Source: CAIUMH01 sp037142475
GTDB lineage: Bacteria > Actinomycetota > Acidimicrobiia > Acidimicrobiales > RAAP-2
Direction of reading: 5' to 3'
Assembly (NCBI GenBank): GCA_037142475.1
Contig: JBAXAR010000023.1
Location: 1 to 23,689, forward strand
Length of the DNA stretch: 23,689 nt
Shown: one piece after another, positions 6,730-14,578 of the stretch
How positions within the stretch are numbered: the first letter of the stretch is position 1
How the letters are laid out: every line of letters begins with the position of its first letter
Made by a program: the position numbers and the translations under genes
Notes under the pieces: generated by a model
What the model was told of the DNA's origin: nothing
Database searches by the model: none
What the model saw: the letters and a program-made list of their open reading frames with translations, nothing else

Positions 6730-9273
6730 TTAGTCGCCGAGTACGAGGCGCTCAAAGGCTCCGAGGCGCAGCACGGTTGCGGTGCCCCGCCGTTCGATCG
6801 CCCCTGAGCCAAGAGCCACCCCATCAGCACTGGCGGCCGTGACGGCTCGTCCGTGAAGAACAACAGTCACCTCCGAGGGCTTCGGCCGGTCGCCCTCGGT
6901 CGTCCACGTCACGACGCCGTCGGCCAATTCAAGGTGATCCCACCGGACCGGACCACCGCCATCGCCTTCATCGTCAAAAGCGGTTCCCCCCGCCGTCCCC
7001 TCTTGCTCGAAGAGGTGGAACGCCAGTGCCTGTGGCCCATGGTCTGCCCGAAGTTGTGGCGAAGTTCCTCGAGAAGCCAGCCATGCATCGTCGAGTGGGA
7101 GCACTGAGCCGCTCCGCACAAACAGCAGGGGCTGACCGACGCGGCCTTCGACCACCACGGTTCGGCCGCCGGCGAACAGGGTGACCTCGTCGTGGGCATC
7201 AGCGGGCACGGCACCTGGACGCCAGAGCCACCACCACCCTGGCGGGAGCACCACGGGTCTCGTCGTGTCGCTCCCGTCAGTCATGAGTGCAAAGAGCAGA
7301 CGGTCTCCTACCAGCATTTCGTCCTCGCAGCCGTCGATCTCACCCGAGACGCTCTCAGATCCCCACCACAACGGTCGCAGCATCGGCGATCCGGTGGCCG
7401 CCGTGAGCGCTGCCTCGGTATAGAGGAGTGGGAGTAGGCGATAGCGGAACCGAATGAGCGCCTCTATGCGGTCCTGGACATCGTGCGGCCAACACCACGG
7501 CTCTCGCGGAGGTGCCCCGAGGACCGAGTGCGTCCGACAGAAAGGTGAGACCACCCCAAGTTCCAGCCACCGCAGATACAGATCCGGACTCGGGATCCCG
7601 CTGAAGCCACCGATGTCAGAGCCAACGAACGAGACCCCGCTGAGTCCAAGACCCAAGAAGGTCGGGATCTGCTGCGCGAGCCCTTGGGGCGACGACTCAA
7701 CATCGCCTGTCCAGAGCCACGCATCACGTTGCATGCCAGCCCATCCGGAGCGAGACACGATGAATGGGCGTCGAAGTGGGGCTGCCTCACGGAGGCCCTC
7801 GGCCCCGGCCCGGTTCATCAAGAGGCCGTACACGTTGTGTGATTCGCGATGGTCCCCTCCTCGGCCGTCATTGTCGTGCCGGGCCGACCGGGGAATCGTC
7901 CTGTCCCCTGAGAGTGTCAGCGAGGTGGGCTCGTTCATGTCGTGCCAAAGGCCAGCGATTCCGTGATCCACAAGGCGGGCGACGAGGCCTGACCACCACG
8001 ATCGTGTGGCCTCACGAGTGAAGTCAGGAAAGACCGCTCGACCCGGCCAGACGGTGCCGACGTGCACGTGGCCCGACTCTTCGGTGACGAAGTGGCCCTC
8101 CTCGATTCCCTGGTCGTAGACATCGAACCCCGGATCCCTCCGAATCGCCGGATCGACGATTGTCACCAGACGAGTACCAACCTCACCACTTCGAACAGCG
8201 AGATCGGCGAGGCCCGAAAAGTGCTCCTCGTCGACGGTGAAGACCCGATAGCCGTCCATGTAGTCGATGTCGAGATGGATCGCCGAGAGCGGAATCTGCC
8301 GATCCGAGAACCCGGTGACCACCTCGTCGAGCTCGGCCGAGGACCCGTAGCCCCATCGTGACTGGTGGTAACCCAGCGACCAGCGCGCCGGAACTGAATG
8401 TCGGCCAGTGAGCTCGCAGTAGCGCTCCAGCATCGTGGGGTGGTCACCGAGGACCACCCAGGTTCGGACGGACCCACCCACCCACCTGATCTCCACGTCG
8501 GAAGTCTTCCCGTGGAGCGGTGGGGAAAAGACGGCGACTCCGTCATGAGCATTCTCATGGAACGCCAGCGCTCCGCCGTCGGCGTGGCGCGAGAACGTCA
8601 CCGGGATCGAGCAGTAGAGCGGGTCCTGACCGGGACCCCACGCCCCTCCAGGGTCGCGATTCCACAATCGATACCTGCCCCCACGAAGATCGAGCCCAGC
8701 GCTGATCTCACCGAGGCCGCTGATCCGTTCATCGGGCCGCAGGATGCGTCGATGAACCCGTGAGGGTCCCCTCCGGAGTGGGGCGAGTTCCCGATACCGA
8801 GAGGTGCCGGCAGCATCGAGTATTTCAACGCCGGCATCACCAACGGTCACCGTGATCGATGACGTGGTGATCGAGATAAGCGGACCGTCGATGACGACCG
8901 AAACATCATCAGGTGGCGTGACGCCGGGCGCCCCATGCCTGGACCACGCAACGGGCTCATCATCGGGACCCCAGTCCAAGAGAACCATGTCCTTCGCCAC
9001 CATCGTCACGACAAGCGTGGCTCGCTCAAAGGCGATCGTCGCCCCCACGACCTCGCCGCCGACGACCGTCTCCGCCCCGGTCAGCAGTCGTCCGCTGGTC
9101 ACGGCATTCGATGGTTCCGCCTCTCGAGCACGGTCTCGTCGATCCAAACGGCTCATGCGGGCTGAGTTCGCCAGGATCGCTCGGATGGTCCGCGGCGAGA
9201 GCGCCGAGACGCTTCGGACAGCGAGCAACGTCTTGTGCCACGAGCGACGAAGTGACGACGCCATGTCGGCCAT
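6730..9273 (-). CDS. Glycoside hydrolase family 31 (alpha-glucosidase/alpha-xylosidase type)
   Basis: This 847-residue enzyme is a GH31 retaining alpha-glycosidase. The N-terminal galactose-mutarotase-like region precedes a (beta/alpha)8 barrel carrying HLDIDYMDGYRVF, GLWHDMNEPTSL with nucleophile Asp445, SRSGWAGMQRDAWLWTGDV with acid/base Asp524 (numbered from ATG 9273), and VGSDIGGFSG. C-terminal beta domains follow. Size and motif order match the family. The exact substrate is unclear. I prefer ATG 9273 over the adjacent GTG 9276 because TACGCT lies five bases upstream, as for leaderless genes. The first 40 residues are basic and unlike a signal peptide, and a start at ATG 9156 is possible. 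No secretion signal is visible, so a cytoplasmic location is likely. It diverges from an alpha/beta hydrolase gene. Confidence 0.92.
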   Translation of the reverse strand: MADMASSLRRSWHKTLLAVRSVSALSPRTIRAILANSARMSRLDRRDRAREAEPSNAVTSGRLLTGAETVVGGEVVGATIAFERATLVVTMVAKDMVLLDWGPDDEPVAWSRHGAPGVTPPDDVSVVIDGPLISITTSSITVTVGDAGVEILDAAGTSRYRELAPLRRGPSRVHRRILRPDERISGLGEISAGLDLRGGRYRLWNRDPGGAWGPGQDPLYCSIPVTFSRHADGGALAFHENAHDGVAVFSPPLHGKTSDVEIRWVGGSVRTWVVLGDHPTMLERYCELTGRHSVPARWSLGYHQSRWGYGSSAELDEVVTGFSDRQIPLSAIHLDIDYMDGYRVFTVDEEHFSGLADLAVRSGEVGTRLVTIVDPAIRRDPGFDVYDQGIEEGHFVTEESGHVHVGTVWPGRAVFPDFTREATRSWWSGLVARLVDHGIAGLWHDMNEPTSLTLSGDRTIPRSARHDNDGRGGDHRESHNVYGLLMNRAGAEGLREAAPLRRPFIVSRSGWAGMQRDAWLWTGDVESSPQGLAQQIPTFLGLGLSGVSFVGSDIGGFSGIPSPDLYLRWLELGVVSPFCRTHSVLGAPPREPWCWPHDVQDRIEALIRFRYRLLPLLYTEAALTAATGSPMLRPLWWGSESVSGEIDGCEDEMLVGDRLLFALMTDGSDTTRPVVLPPGWWWLWRPGAVPADAHDEVTLFAGGRTVVVEGRVGQPLLFVRSGSVLPLDDAWLASRGTSPQLRADHGPQALAFHLFEQEGTAGGTAFDDEGDGGGPVRWDHLELADGVVTWTTEGDRPKPSEVTVVLHGRAVTAASADGVALGSGAIERRGTATVLRLGAFERLVLGD

Positions 9274-9278
9274 CACCG

Positions 9279-9284
9279 AGCGTA
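9279..9284 (-). promoter_or_regulatory. Candidate leaderless -10 element of the GH31 gene
   Basis: TACGCT on the minus strand ends five bases before ATG 9273 and only two before GTG 9276. It favours the ATG and a leaderless transcript. There is no ribosome-binding site nearby. Confidence 0.35.
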
Positions 9285-9319
9285 TCTCGACCTGCCACCA
9301 TCCGATCGGCCTTGAGAGG

Positions 9320-9325
9320 TAGGTT
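9320..9325 (+). promoter_or_regulatory. Candidate -10 element of the alpha/beta hydrolase gene
   Basis: TAGGTT lies 28 bases before ATG 9354, leaving room for a short leader that includes the G-rich ribosome site (GGGGGG). It faces away from the GH31 -10 across about 35 bases, so the two divergent promoters may share regulation. No clear -35 is seen. Confidence 0.3.
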
Positions 9326-9353
9326 TCGATTCCAGCGTGTGTTGGGGGGCCGG

Positions 9354-10388
9354 ATGACTGCGTCAGCAGCGAGGATCGTTGAAGAGGACCTGAGTTCGCA
9401 AGGTCCCCGAGGAGCCGGGATCTCCGCCGTCTCCAGCGCTCGCCGCCACTACCGCCGGCACATCCTCGGTCGATCGGATATTTCCATGGAGCCGAGCTCC
9501 ATCGACGTCGATGGCCTCGAGCTCCGTTACACCGTGTCGAACAACGATGCGGGGCCAGATCAGTGCTGGGCGATCAATATCCACGGTTACTTTGCCGGCG
9601 GGACCATGTATCAGCGCGAGAGCGAGCACCTCGCCGAGTCGCTCGGCTGGCGTGTCGTCAATCCGAGCCTGCCCGGCTTCGGAGGGAGCGATCCGCTCTC
9701 ATGGAGCCAGATCTCCATGCCATCGCTTGCTCGCCGAATCGAGGCCCTCGTTGATCACCTTGGCCTTGACCAGGTCGTTCTCCTCGGCCACTCCATGGGC
9801 GGGAGTGTCGCGATCGAGTTTGCCGCCCGACATCCAGAGCGAGTCCTTGGCATCATCTACCGGGCAGGGGTCGCTACGCCGGCGTGGCATGAACGTCGGG
9901 GGATCTTCCCCCTCGCAATGTCCTCGATCGCTCCCGATGTCGGCCCGCTTGTCGACTTGGCCGCGTCGGTCGTCCTCGATGTACCTGATCTCTTTGTTGG
10001 GCGCATGCTGTCGACGATGAAGTCAGTGATTCCCGATCTGCGCCGGAATCTCAAGACCCTCGCCCGCACCGCTCCGGTGGCATCGATGCTCATGGAGGTC
10101 GACCAGACCCCGCAGGTCGTGACGGTCCGCAATGCCCAGATCCCCATCTTGGCGGAGTGGGGGTGCTTGGACCGGATCGCTACCGCAGCGACCGCCCAAG
10201 AATTCTCCGAGATCGCCGACGTCGCCGTTCATTGGATGCCCGGCGGCCATTCCTGGATGCTCGCCCGCCCCACTGGACAGCGCGACATCCTCCAGCACCT
10301 CCCTGCGGGCAAGGCCTTCGTGGCCCAGATCGAATCTCGGCGCCAGCTGACCAGCTCGGCTGCCCGTCACCTCAGCGTCGTTAGCTAA
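9354..10388 (+). CDS. Alpha/beta-fold hydrolase
   Basis: This 344-residue protein has an alpha/beta-hydrolase domain with a full catalytic triad: Ser147 in the nucleophile elbow GHSMGGS, Asp273 in WGCLDRI and His299 in GGHSWML. The oxyanion-hole HG motif occurs as NIHGYFAGG near residue 80. About 50 residues precede the fold and contain a basic stretch (SARRHYRRHILGR), possibly an amphipathic helix. ATG 9354 follows a G6 run with five bases between; the open frame begins far upstream, antisense to GH31, without family character. The substrate class (ester, lactone, epoxide or other) cannot be told. Its stop codon overlaps that of the convergent histidine kinase by eight bases. Confidence 0.88.
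   Translation: MTASAARIVEEDLSSQGPRGAGISAVSSARRHYRRHILGRSDISMEPSSIDVDGLELRYTVSNNDAGPDQCWAINIHGYFAGGTMYQRESEHLAESLGWRVVNPSLPGFGGSDPLSWSQISMPSLARRIEALVDHLGLDQVVLLGHSMGGSVAIEFAARHPERVLGIIYRAGVATPAWHERRGIFPLAMSSIAPDVGPLVDLAASVVLDVPDLFVGRMLSTMKSVIPDLRRNLKTLARTAPVASMLMEVDQTPQVVTVRNAQIPILAEWGCLDRIATAATAQEFSEIADVAVHWMPGGHSWMLARPTGQRDILQHLPAGKAFVAQIESRRQLTSSAARHLSVVS
10381..10388. other. Palindrome TTAGCTAA carrying both convergent stop codons
   Basis: The octamer TTAGCTAA provides the TAA stop of the alpha/beta hydrolase on the plus strand and the TAA stop of the histidine kinase on the minus strand, so the two convergent genes overlap by exactly eight bases. Facing TAA codons are palindromic by nature, so only the central GC is extra. 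Confidence 0.9.
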
Positions 10389-11787
10389 TCCGCGGGCTCG
10401 AGCCCGTAGTTTCGCCCCCAGCGATCTCAGGTGACAACGGGAGGCGAAGCTCAATCACCGTTCCGCTCGGGGCAGGGACAAAGGCGACAGACCCACCGTG
10501 GGCTGCGGCCACCGCGGCGACAATCGAGAGGCCGAGACCAGCACCGCCGGTGGGGCGGTCGCGTGCTTCGGCAGAGCGCGTGAAACGCTCAAACAGCCTC
10601 TCCGCCGTCGCTGGATCCACCCCGTCGCCGTCATCGGCCACTCTGAGCACAGCCTCGAAACCGTCCGCCTCCAGGGTGAGAGCAATCGTGTTCGACGCGT
10701 GGCGAACCGCATTGTCGACAAGGTTCCTGACGGCTCGCTCGAGTGATCTCGGGTCACCGAGAACCCGAACAGCAGTCACACCAGCCACCGAGATGCTCAG
10801 GCCACCTTGGAGGCGCAGCCGATCTGACTCAGCGAACAAGATCTCCTCGAGGTCTACCGGAACCTGGCTCACGACGCCCGGGCGCTCCTCGTGGGCCGCC
10901 AGAAGGAGCAGGTCGTCGACCAGGCCACTGAGGCGGCGGCTCTCCGCTCCGAGGACTTCGATAACGCGCTGGAGATCAGCTCGATCAGGATGTGCCTCGG
11001 CCACCTCGATGGTCGCCAGCATCGAAGCAATGGGGCTTCTCAGCTCGTGGGATGCATCGGAGACGAAGGATCGTTGACGCTTCTGGGCGATCTCGAGACG
11101 TTCGAGGAGGTCGTTCAACGTCAGCGCCAATCGCCGAACCTCATCGTCACCAGGTGGAATCGGGACCCGCTCCTCAAGGCGATCCTGCGCCAGATCAGCG
11201 ACCTTGGTCCGCATTGATTCGACCGGTCGAAGTGCCAGTCCCGTCAGAACCCAAGCGAGACCACCGGTCAGCAGGACAATGAGCGGAAGGGCGATCCCGA
11301 GGCTGATCAGGATCGCTCGAGTCGAACGATCCAGTTGACTCCCGAAGGCAACGGCATAGATCGTCACGCCACCGGTTCGAAGTCGCACGGTGGTGGCTTC
11401 AATCACGTTGACGCCGTCCTCACCCCCAAGGTCTTTCGCCGCGAGGGGGACGCTGAGATGAACCCCGATGGGCGGACGAGTGTTCGAGACCGCCGGTTGG
11501 CCACGGAGTCCCTCACTCGCAGTGAGGACTCGTCCTGATCTGTCGGTGATTTGTACACCTATGCCGGGTCGGATTTCGCTCTCGATCGGGCGGTTCTCAG
11601 AAAGCGCCAGCGCAACGGCATCGACCTGTGCCGTGACTCTCGACCGCTGCTCCGCCAGTAACGAGCGCTGCTGGAACGCCACCACACCGACTCCTGCCGC
11701 CGCCAGCGTCACACCGACAATGAGGACCGAGACAACGGTGAGTCGGACACGAATCGAAGAACCTCGTTGACCTCGTCGATCAGCCAC
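10381..11787 (-). CDS. Membrane sensor histidine kinase (HAMP, HisKA, HATPase_c)
   Basis: This 468-residue sensor kinase autophosphorylates and passes phosphate to the response regulator encoded directly upstream. A first membrane segment (about residues 12-36) leads to an extracytoplasmic sensor region, a second segment (AILISLGIALPLIVLLTGGLAWVL) and a HAMP linker. The HisKA box has His247 in SDASHELRSPI. The ATPase domain has the N box RNLVDNAVRHA, G1 DDGDGVDP, F box FERFTRS and G2 GAGLGLSIVAA. I chose GTG 11787, which overlaps the regulator gene by eight bases; the open frame extends 71 codons further but only as an antiframe of the regulator. The signal sensed is unknown. It is the third gene of an operon that begins with a DoxX-Rieske fusion. 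Confidence 0.93.
   Translation of the reverse strand: MADRRGQRGSSIRVRLTVVSVLIVGVTLAAAGVGVVAFQQRSLLAEQRSRVTAQVDAVALALSENRPIESEIRPGIGVQITDRSGRVLTASEGLRGQPAVSNTRPPIGVHLSVPLAAKDLGGEDGVNVIEATTVRLRTGGVTIYAVAFGSQLDRSTRAILISLGIALPLIVLLTGGLAWVLTGLALRPVESMRTKVADLAQDRLEERVPIPPGDDEVRRLALTLNDLLERLEIAQKRQRSFVSDASHELRSPIASMLATIEVAEAHPDRADLQRVIEVLGAESRRLSGLVDDLLLLAAHEERPGVVSQVPVDLEEILFAESDRLRLQGGLSISVAGVTAVRVLGDPRSLERAVRNLVDNAVRHASNTIALTLEADGFEAVLRVADDGDGVDPATAERLFERFTRSAEARDRPTGGAGLGLSIVAAVAAAHGGSVAFVPAPSGTVIELRLPLSPEIAGGETTGSSPRIS
10393..10406. repeat. Perfect 14-base palindrome at the convergent gene ends
   Basis: CGGGCTCGAGCCCG is a perfect inverted repeat within the last codons of the histidine kinase and five bases beyond the alpha/beta hydrolase stop. 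It could form a hairpin in either transcript and act as a bidirectional transcription end, or bind a dimeric protein. It has no T-tract and no loop bases of its own. Confidence 0.6.
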
Positions 11788-12457
11788 CCGCAGGATCCAT
11801 GCGATAGCCGATTCCTCGGACGGTCTCGATGCTGCGCCGACTGAAGGGAAGGTCGATCTTGCGTCGGAGGTAACCGATGTAGACCTCGACGATGTTCGGG
11901 TCTCCTTCGAAGTCAGCACCCCAGACTTCGTTGACCAGATCGACCTTGCGGATCGCCTTGCCCGGTTGGGCCAGCAAGATCGCAAGCAGAGCGAACTCAC
12001 GAGGCGTCAGATCAATCGAGACATCGCCTCGGCGGGCACGATGGCTTTCGCGATCCAGCGCCAAATCACCCACCTCGAGAATCCCGGAATAGCCACGAGC
12101 ACCACGACGAGCGAGGGCGTTGAGGCGGGCCACGAGCACCACGAAACTGAACGGTTTCCGTAGGAAATCATCAGCACCCGTATCGAGCGCTTCGGCCTCA
12201 TCGAGCTCACCGTCCTTGGCGGTCAGCATCAGGATCGGTGTCGTGACACCGGCGGCGCGCAGATCAGCGCAGACTCGGAAGCCGTTGAGGCCCGGCAGCA
12301 TGATGTCGAGCACGATGGCGTCGAATGACGCGTCGTTGCCGCGTTCGACGCCCGTGATCCCGTCACCGACCAATTCAGCCTCGATGCCCTCGGCTTCGAG
12401 GCCATCGCAAATAGAGGTACCGAGGTTGACTTCATCCTCAACCACGAGGACCTTCAT
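11780..12457 (-). CDS. OmpR/PhoB-family response regulator
   Basis: This 225-residue regulator has a receiver domain with the acidic pair EDE (residues 7-9), phosphoacceptor Asp51 in VLDIMLPGLNG, the conserved Thr in MLTAKD and Lys in FLRKPF. A winged-helix DNA-binding domain follows, with LTPREFALLAILL, VWGADFEGDPNIVEVYIGYLRRKI and ETVRGIGYRM. It binds DNA when phosphorylated by the kinase whose gene overlaps its 3' end. It starts ten bases after the stop of the DoxX-Rieske gene, so the three genes are probably one transcript. No Shine-Dalgarno sequence is evident before ATG 12457, consistent with translation coupled to the upstream gene. Its DNA targets are unknown. Confidence 0.94.
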   Translation of the reverse strand: MKVLVVEDEVNLGTSICDGLEAEGIEAELVGDGITGVERGNDASFDAIVLDIMLPGLNGFRVCADLRAAGVTTPILMLTAKDGELDEAEALDTGADDFLRKPFSFVVLVARLNALARRGARGYSGILEVGDLALDRESHRARRGDVSIDLTPREFALLAILLAQPGKAIRKVDLVNEVWGADFEGDPNIVEVYIGYLRRKIDLPFSRRSIETVRGIGYRMDPAGG

Positions 12458-12467
12458 AGGTTGCGTG

Positions 12468-13691
12468 TCACGAGGTGAGGTAGAGCTGGCCGTCCGGACC
12501 TTCGCTCACCGTGTACGGAGTCAACCCAGTCGGTGAAGGACCTGCGATGACGTCACCGTTGTTGACCGTGAACTCAGAGGCATGGCAGGGGCAGACGAGA
12601 AGATCTGCCGCCTTGGAGTAGCTCACTGTGCATCCTGCATGAGGGCACACCGCGTCGTAGGCGAGGAAGACCCCCTTCTTCGGCTGGAGCACCACACCAG
12701 GATCCCCGGAGGGGGTGGTGAAGGTTGCTGCGCCACCAATCGGAACGGTCGAGGCGGCTCCAAGCATCGTGCCCTTCGGCGTGGGACCCGTGGTTCCAGA
12801 ACCCGCGCCAGTCGTGGTGGTGGATCCCTCAAAGGATCCAGTTGCGCTTTGCGCCTTCGGTGCCCGACCGAGCGCACGGCCGATCCCCGCAGTCGCTCCG
12901 GCCAACGCCACCGTGGCGACCCCGGCCACCCCGGCCACTGCAGATCCGATCACCACGGTGCGACGATCGAATCCGTCCGGAACCTTGCGCTCGACGATCG
13001 AACGATGCCCACCGTGGAGGACTGGGCAACCTTCGGGCCCGCACGCCGCACCGCTCTGGGCTGTGCATGTTGTTCCTTCGAGATTCCCGCAGAACGACTG
13101 GATGCTGGCGAACGACACCGCATAGGGGGTTGGATCACCCTCTCCCGACTCAGCAGCTGCACGCCGGGCGATCAGACGGTCGACTGACAGAACACCGCCG
13201 GCCCCGGCGACCACGAAGGGCATGAACGCGAAGAAAAAGACAAGATCTGAGCCGGTATAGAAGGGCGAGGCGTGGAAGCTGACTGCCAGGAAGAGACTGA
13301 ACGACAGCACCGCTCCCCCGAGACCAGCAATCCGAGTCCACAGACCCAAGAGGATCCCCACACCGATGGCCAACTCCCCGATTGCAATTGCTAGCCCGAG
13401 AGGGACGGCGAATTGCAGCAGGTGCTCGATGAGAACGTGGATCGGACTGAGGCGAGCGGCAGCGATTAACTGCGCCTGAATGCTCGCTGGGCTGTTGGCG
13501 TCAAAGAAGTTCGGGTTCGCCAGTTTCTGCATACCGGCGTAGATGAAGGTGACGCCGAGGAACACTCGAAGTGGCAGGAACGCCCAGCCGGCAAGCGCCC
13601 ATCCCTTCGGAGGCACCACCATCGCCTTCGATGGCGTCATGGCGTGGTGGCCCGAGGATCCGGACTCGTTGGTCTTCGCTGCACGTGACAT
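12468..13691 (-). CDS. DoxX-family membrane protein fused to a C-terminal Rieske [2Fe-2S] domain
   Basis: This 407-residue fusion has two modules. Residues 30-175 form a four-helix DoxX/DoxD-type membrane domain (FLPLRVFLGVTFIYAGMQKL, AIAIGELAIGVGILLGL, DLVFFFAFMPFVV). Residues 320-407 form a Rieske domain with iron ligands Cys349, His351, Cys367 and His370 and the disulphide pair Cys354/Cys369, as in high-potential Rieske proteins. Between them are four cysteines (201, 209, 217, 222) and a twin-arginine motif, DRRTVVIG (Arg243-Arg244), before a hydrophobic Ala/Gly/Val segment and a Thr/Gly/Ser-rich linker. That arrangement implies Sec insertion of the DoxX part and Tat export of the folded Rieske domain. 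Its electron partner is unknown. It leads an operon with a two-component system. The exact start is uncertain; ATG at residue 18 is an alternative. Confidence 0.88.
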   Translation of the reverse strand: MSRAAKTNESGSSGHHAMTPSKAMVVPPKGWALAGWAFLPLRVFLGVTFIYAGMQKLANPNFFDANSPASIQAQLIAAARLSPIHVLIEHLLQFAVPLGLAIAIGELAIGVGILLGLWTRIAGLGGAVLSFSLFLAVSFHASPFYTGSDLVFFFAFMPFVVAGAGGVLSVDRLIARRAAAESGEGDPTPYAVSFASIQSFCGNLEGTTCTAQSGAACGPEGCPVLHGGHRSIVERKVPDGFDRRTVVIGSAVAGVAGVATVALAGATAGIGRALGRAPKAQSATGSFEGSTTTTGAGSGTTGPTPKGTMLGAASTVPIGGAATFTTPSGDPGVVLQPKKGVFLAYDAVCPHAGCTVSYSKAADLLVCPCHASEFTVNNGDVIAGPSPTGLTPYTVSEGPDGQLYLTS

Positions 13692-13755
13692 TCCTTAATC
13701 GTCGCACAAGGTCCCTGAGAAGAGGCTGAACTCCGAGACCTGCCAAGATGTCGGA

Positions 13756-14562
13756 GTGGATAACGCGCCGAGATCGGTCGGCCTCCAAAGGGGTGAGTTG
13801 ATCACGCTGTGCGTGGGGGTTCCCCTCGCCATCATCGCCATCATCTTGGCCAAACCGACTATCGCCCGGATTCTCGATGGCATCCTGCATCTCAATCCCA
13901 CAATGGTCTACGTCGTGGTGGGGATCCTGGTCTTCGCCGAGGCCGCAGTCTTCTTTGGATTCCTCTTTCCCGGCGAAACCGCAGTGATCTTGGGCGGCGT
14001 GGTGGCCAGCGGTGGACACGTGAACATCGTGCTGCTCTGCGCCATCGTTGTGGTTGCGGCAATCGTGGGGGATTCAGTCGGCTACTGGGTGGGTCACACC
14101 TACGGCGAACGCCTGCTCGATCTCAAGATTCTCAGACACCGCCGTGGCGGGATCGATCGCGGCCTCGAGTTGTTGCGGAAACGGGGAGGACTCGCCGTTT
14201 TTCTCGGACGCTTCACCGCGTTCCTCCGAGCCGTCATGCCCGGCCTCGCCGGCACCTCGAAACTTCACTATCGGACGTTCTTCGCCGCCAACGCGGCAGG
14301 AGGCATCGTCTGGGGCGTGACCTTCACCCTGCTCGGCTACTTCCTCGGCGGGGCGTATCACAAGGCTGAGAAGTACGCCGGCGGGATCTCAACCGGGCTG
14401 CTGATCACCATCGTGCTGATAGGCACCGCACTCTTCATTCGGGGACGCCTCGCCGAGCGCAAGCTCGAAGAGGCCTTCGAGGCGACCGCTATCGATCCGG
14501 ACAAGGCCCTGCACGACGAAATCAACGTGGTCAGAAAGGCCCTCGGGGACGAAGGCGGCTAA
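13756..14562 (+). CDS. DedA-family integral membrane protein
   Basis: This 268-residue protein belongs to the DedA/SNARE-associated (VTT) family of membrane transporters, which includes phospholipid and undecaprenyl-phosphate flippases. It has the motif GFLFPGETAVILGG, the cytoplasmic GDSVGYWVGHTYG, and the re-entrant-loop signature GRFTAFLRAVMPGLAGTSKLHY, with essential-type Arg and Pro residues. There are about five membrane segments and a charged C-terminal tail. GTG 13756 is the start, with GGA directly before it and no strong ribosome site. The gene diverges from the DoxX-Rieske gene across 64 bases and converges on the GH1-like gene. The cargo lipid is not evident. Confidence 0.9.
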   Translation: MDNAPRSVGLQRGELITLCVGVPLAIIAIILAKPTIARILDGILHLNPTMVYVVVGILVFAEAAVFFGFLFPGETAVILGGVVASGGHVNIVLLCAIVVVAAIVGDSVGYWVGHTYGERLLDLKILRHRRGGIDRGLELLRKRGGLAVFLGRFTAFLRAVMPGLAGTSKLHYRTFFAANAAGGIVWGVTFTLLGYFLGGAYHKAEKYAGGISTGLLITIVLIGTALFIRGRLAERKLEEAFEATAIDPDKALHDEINVVRKALGDEGG

Positions 14563-14578
14563 CGCTCCGGCCTGCCGG

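Noticed and set aside
8804..9322. Plus-strand 172-codon frame opposite the start of the GH31 gene
   Set aside because: Its composition is Ser/Thr/Arg-rich antiframe sequence without a domain, and it covers the divergent promoter region.
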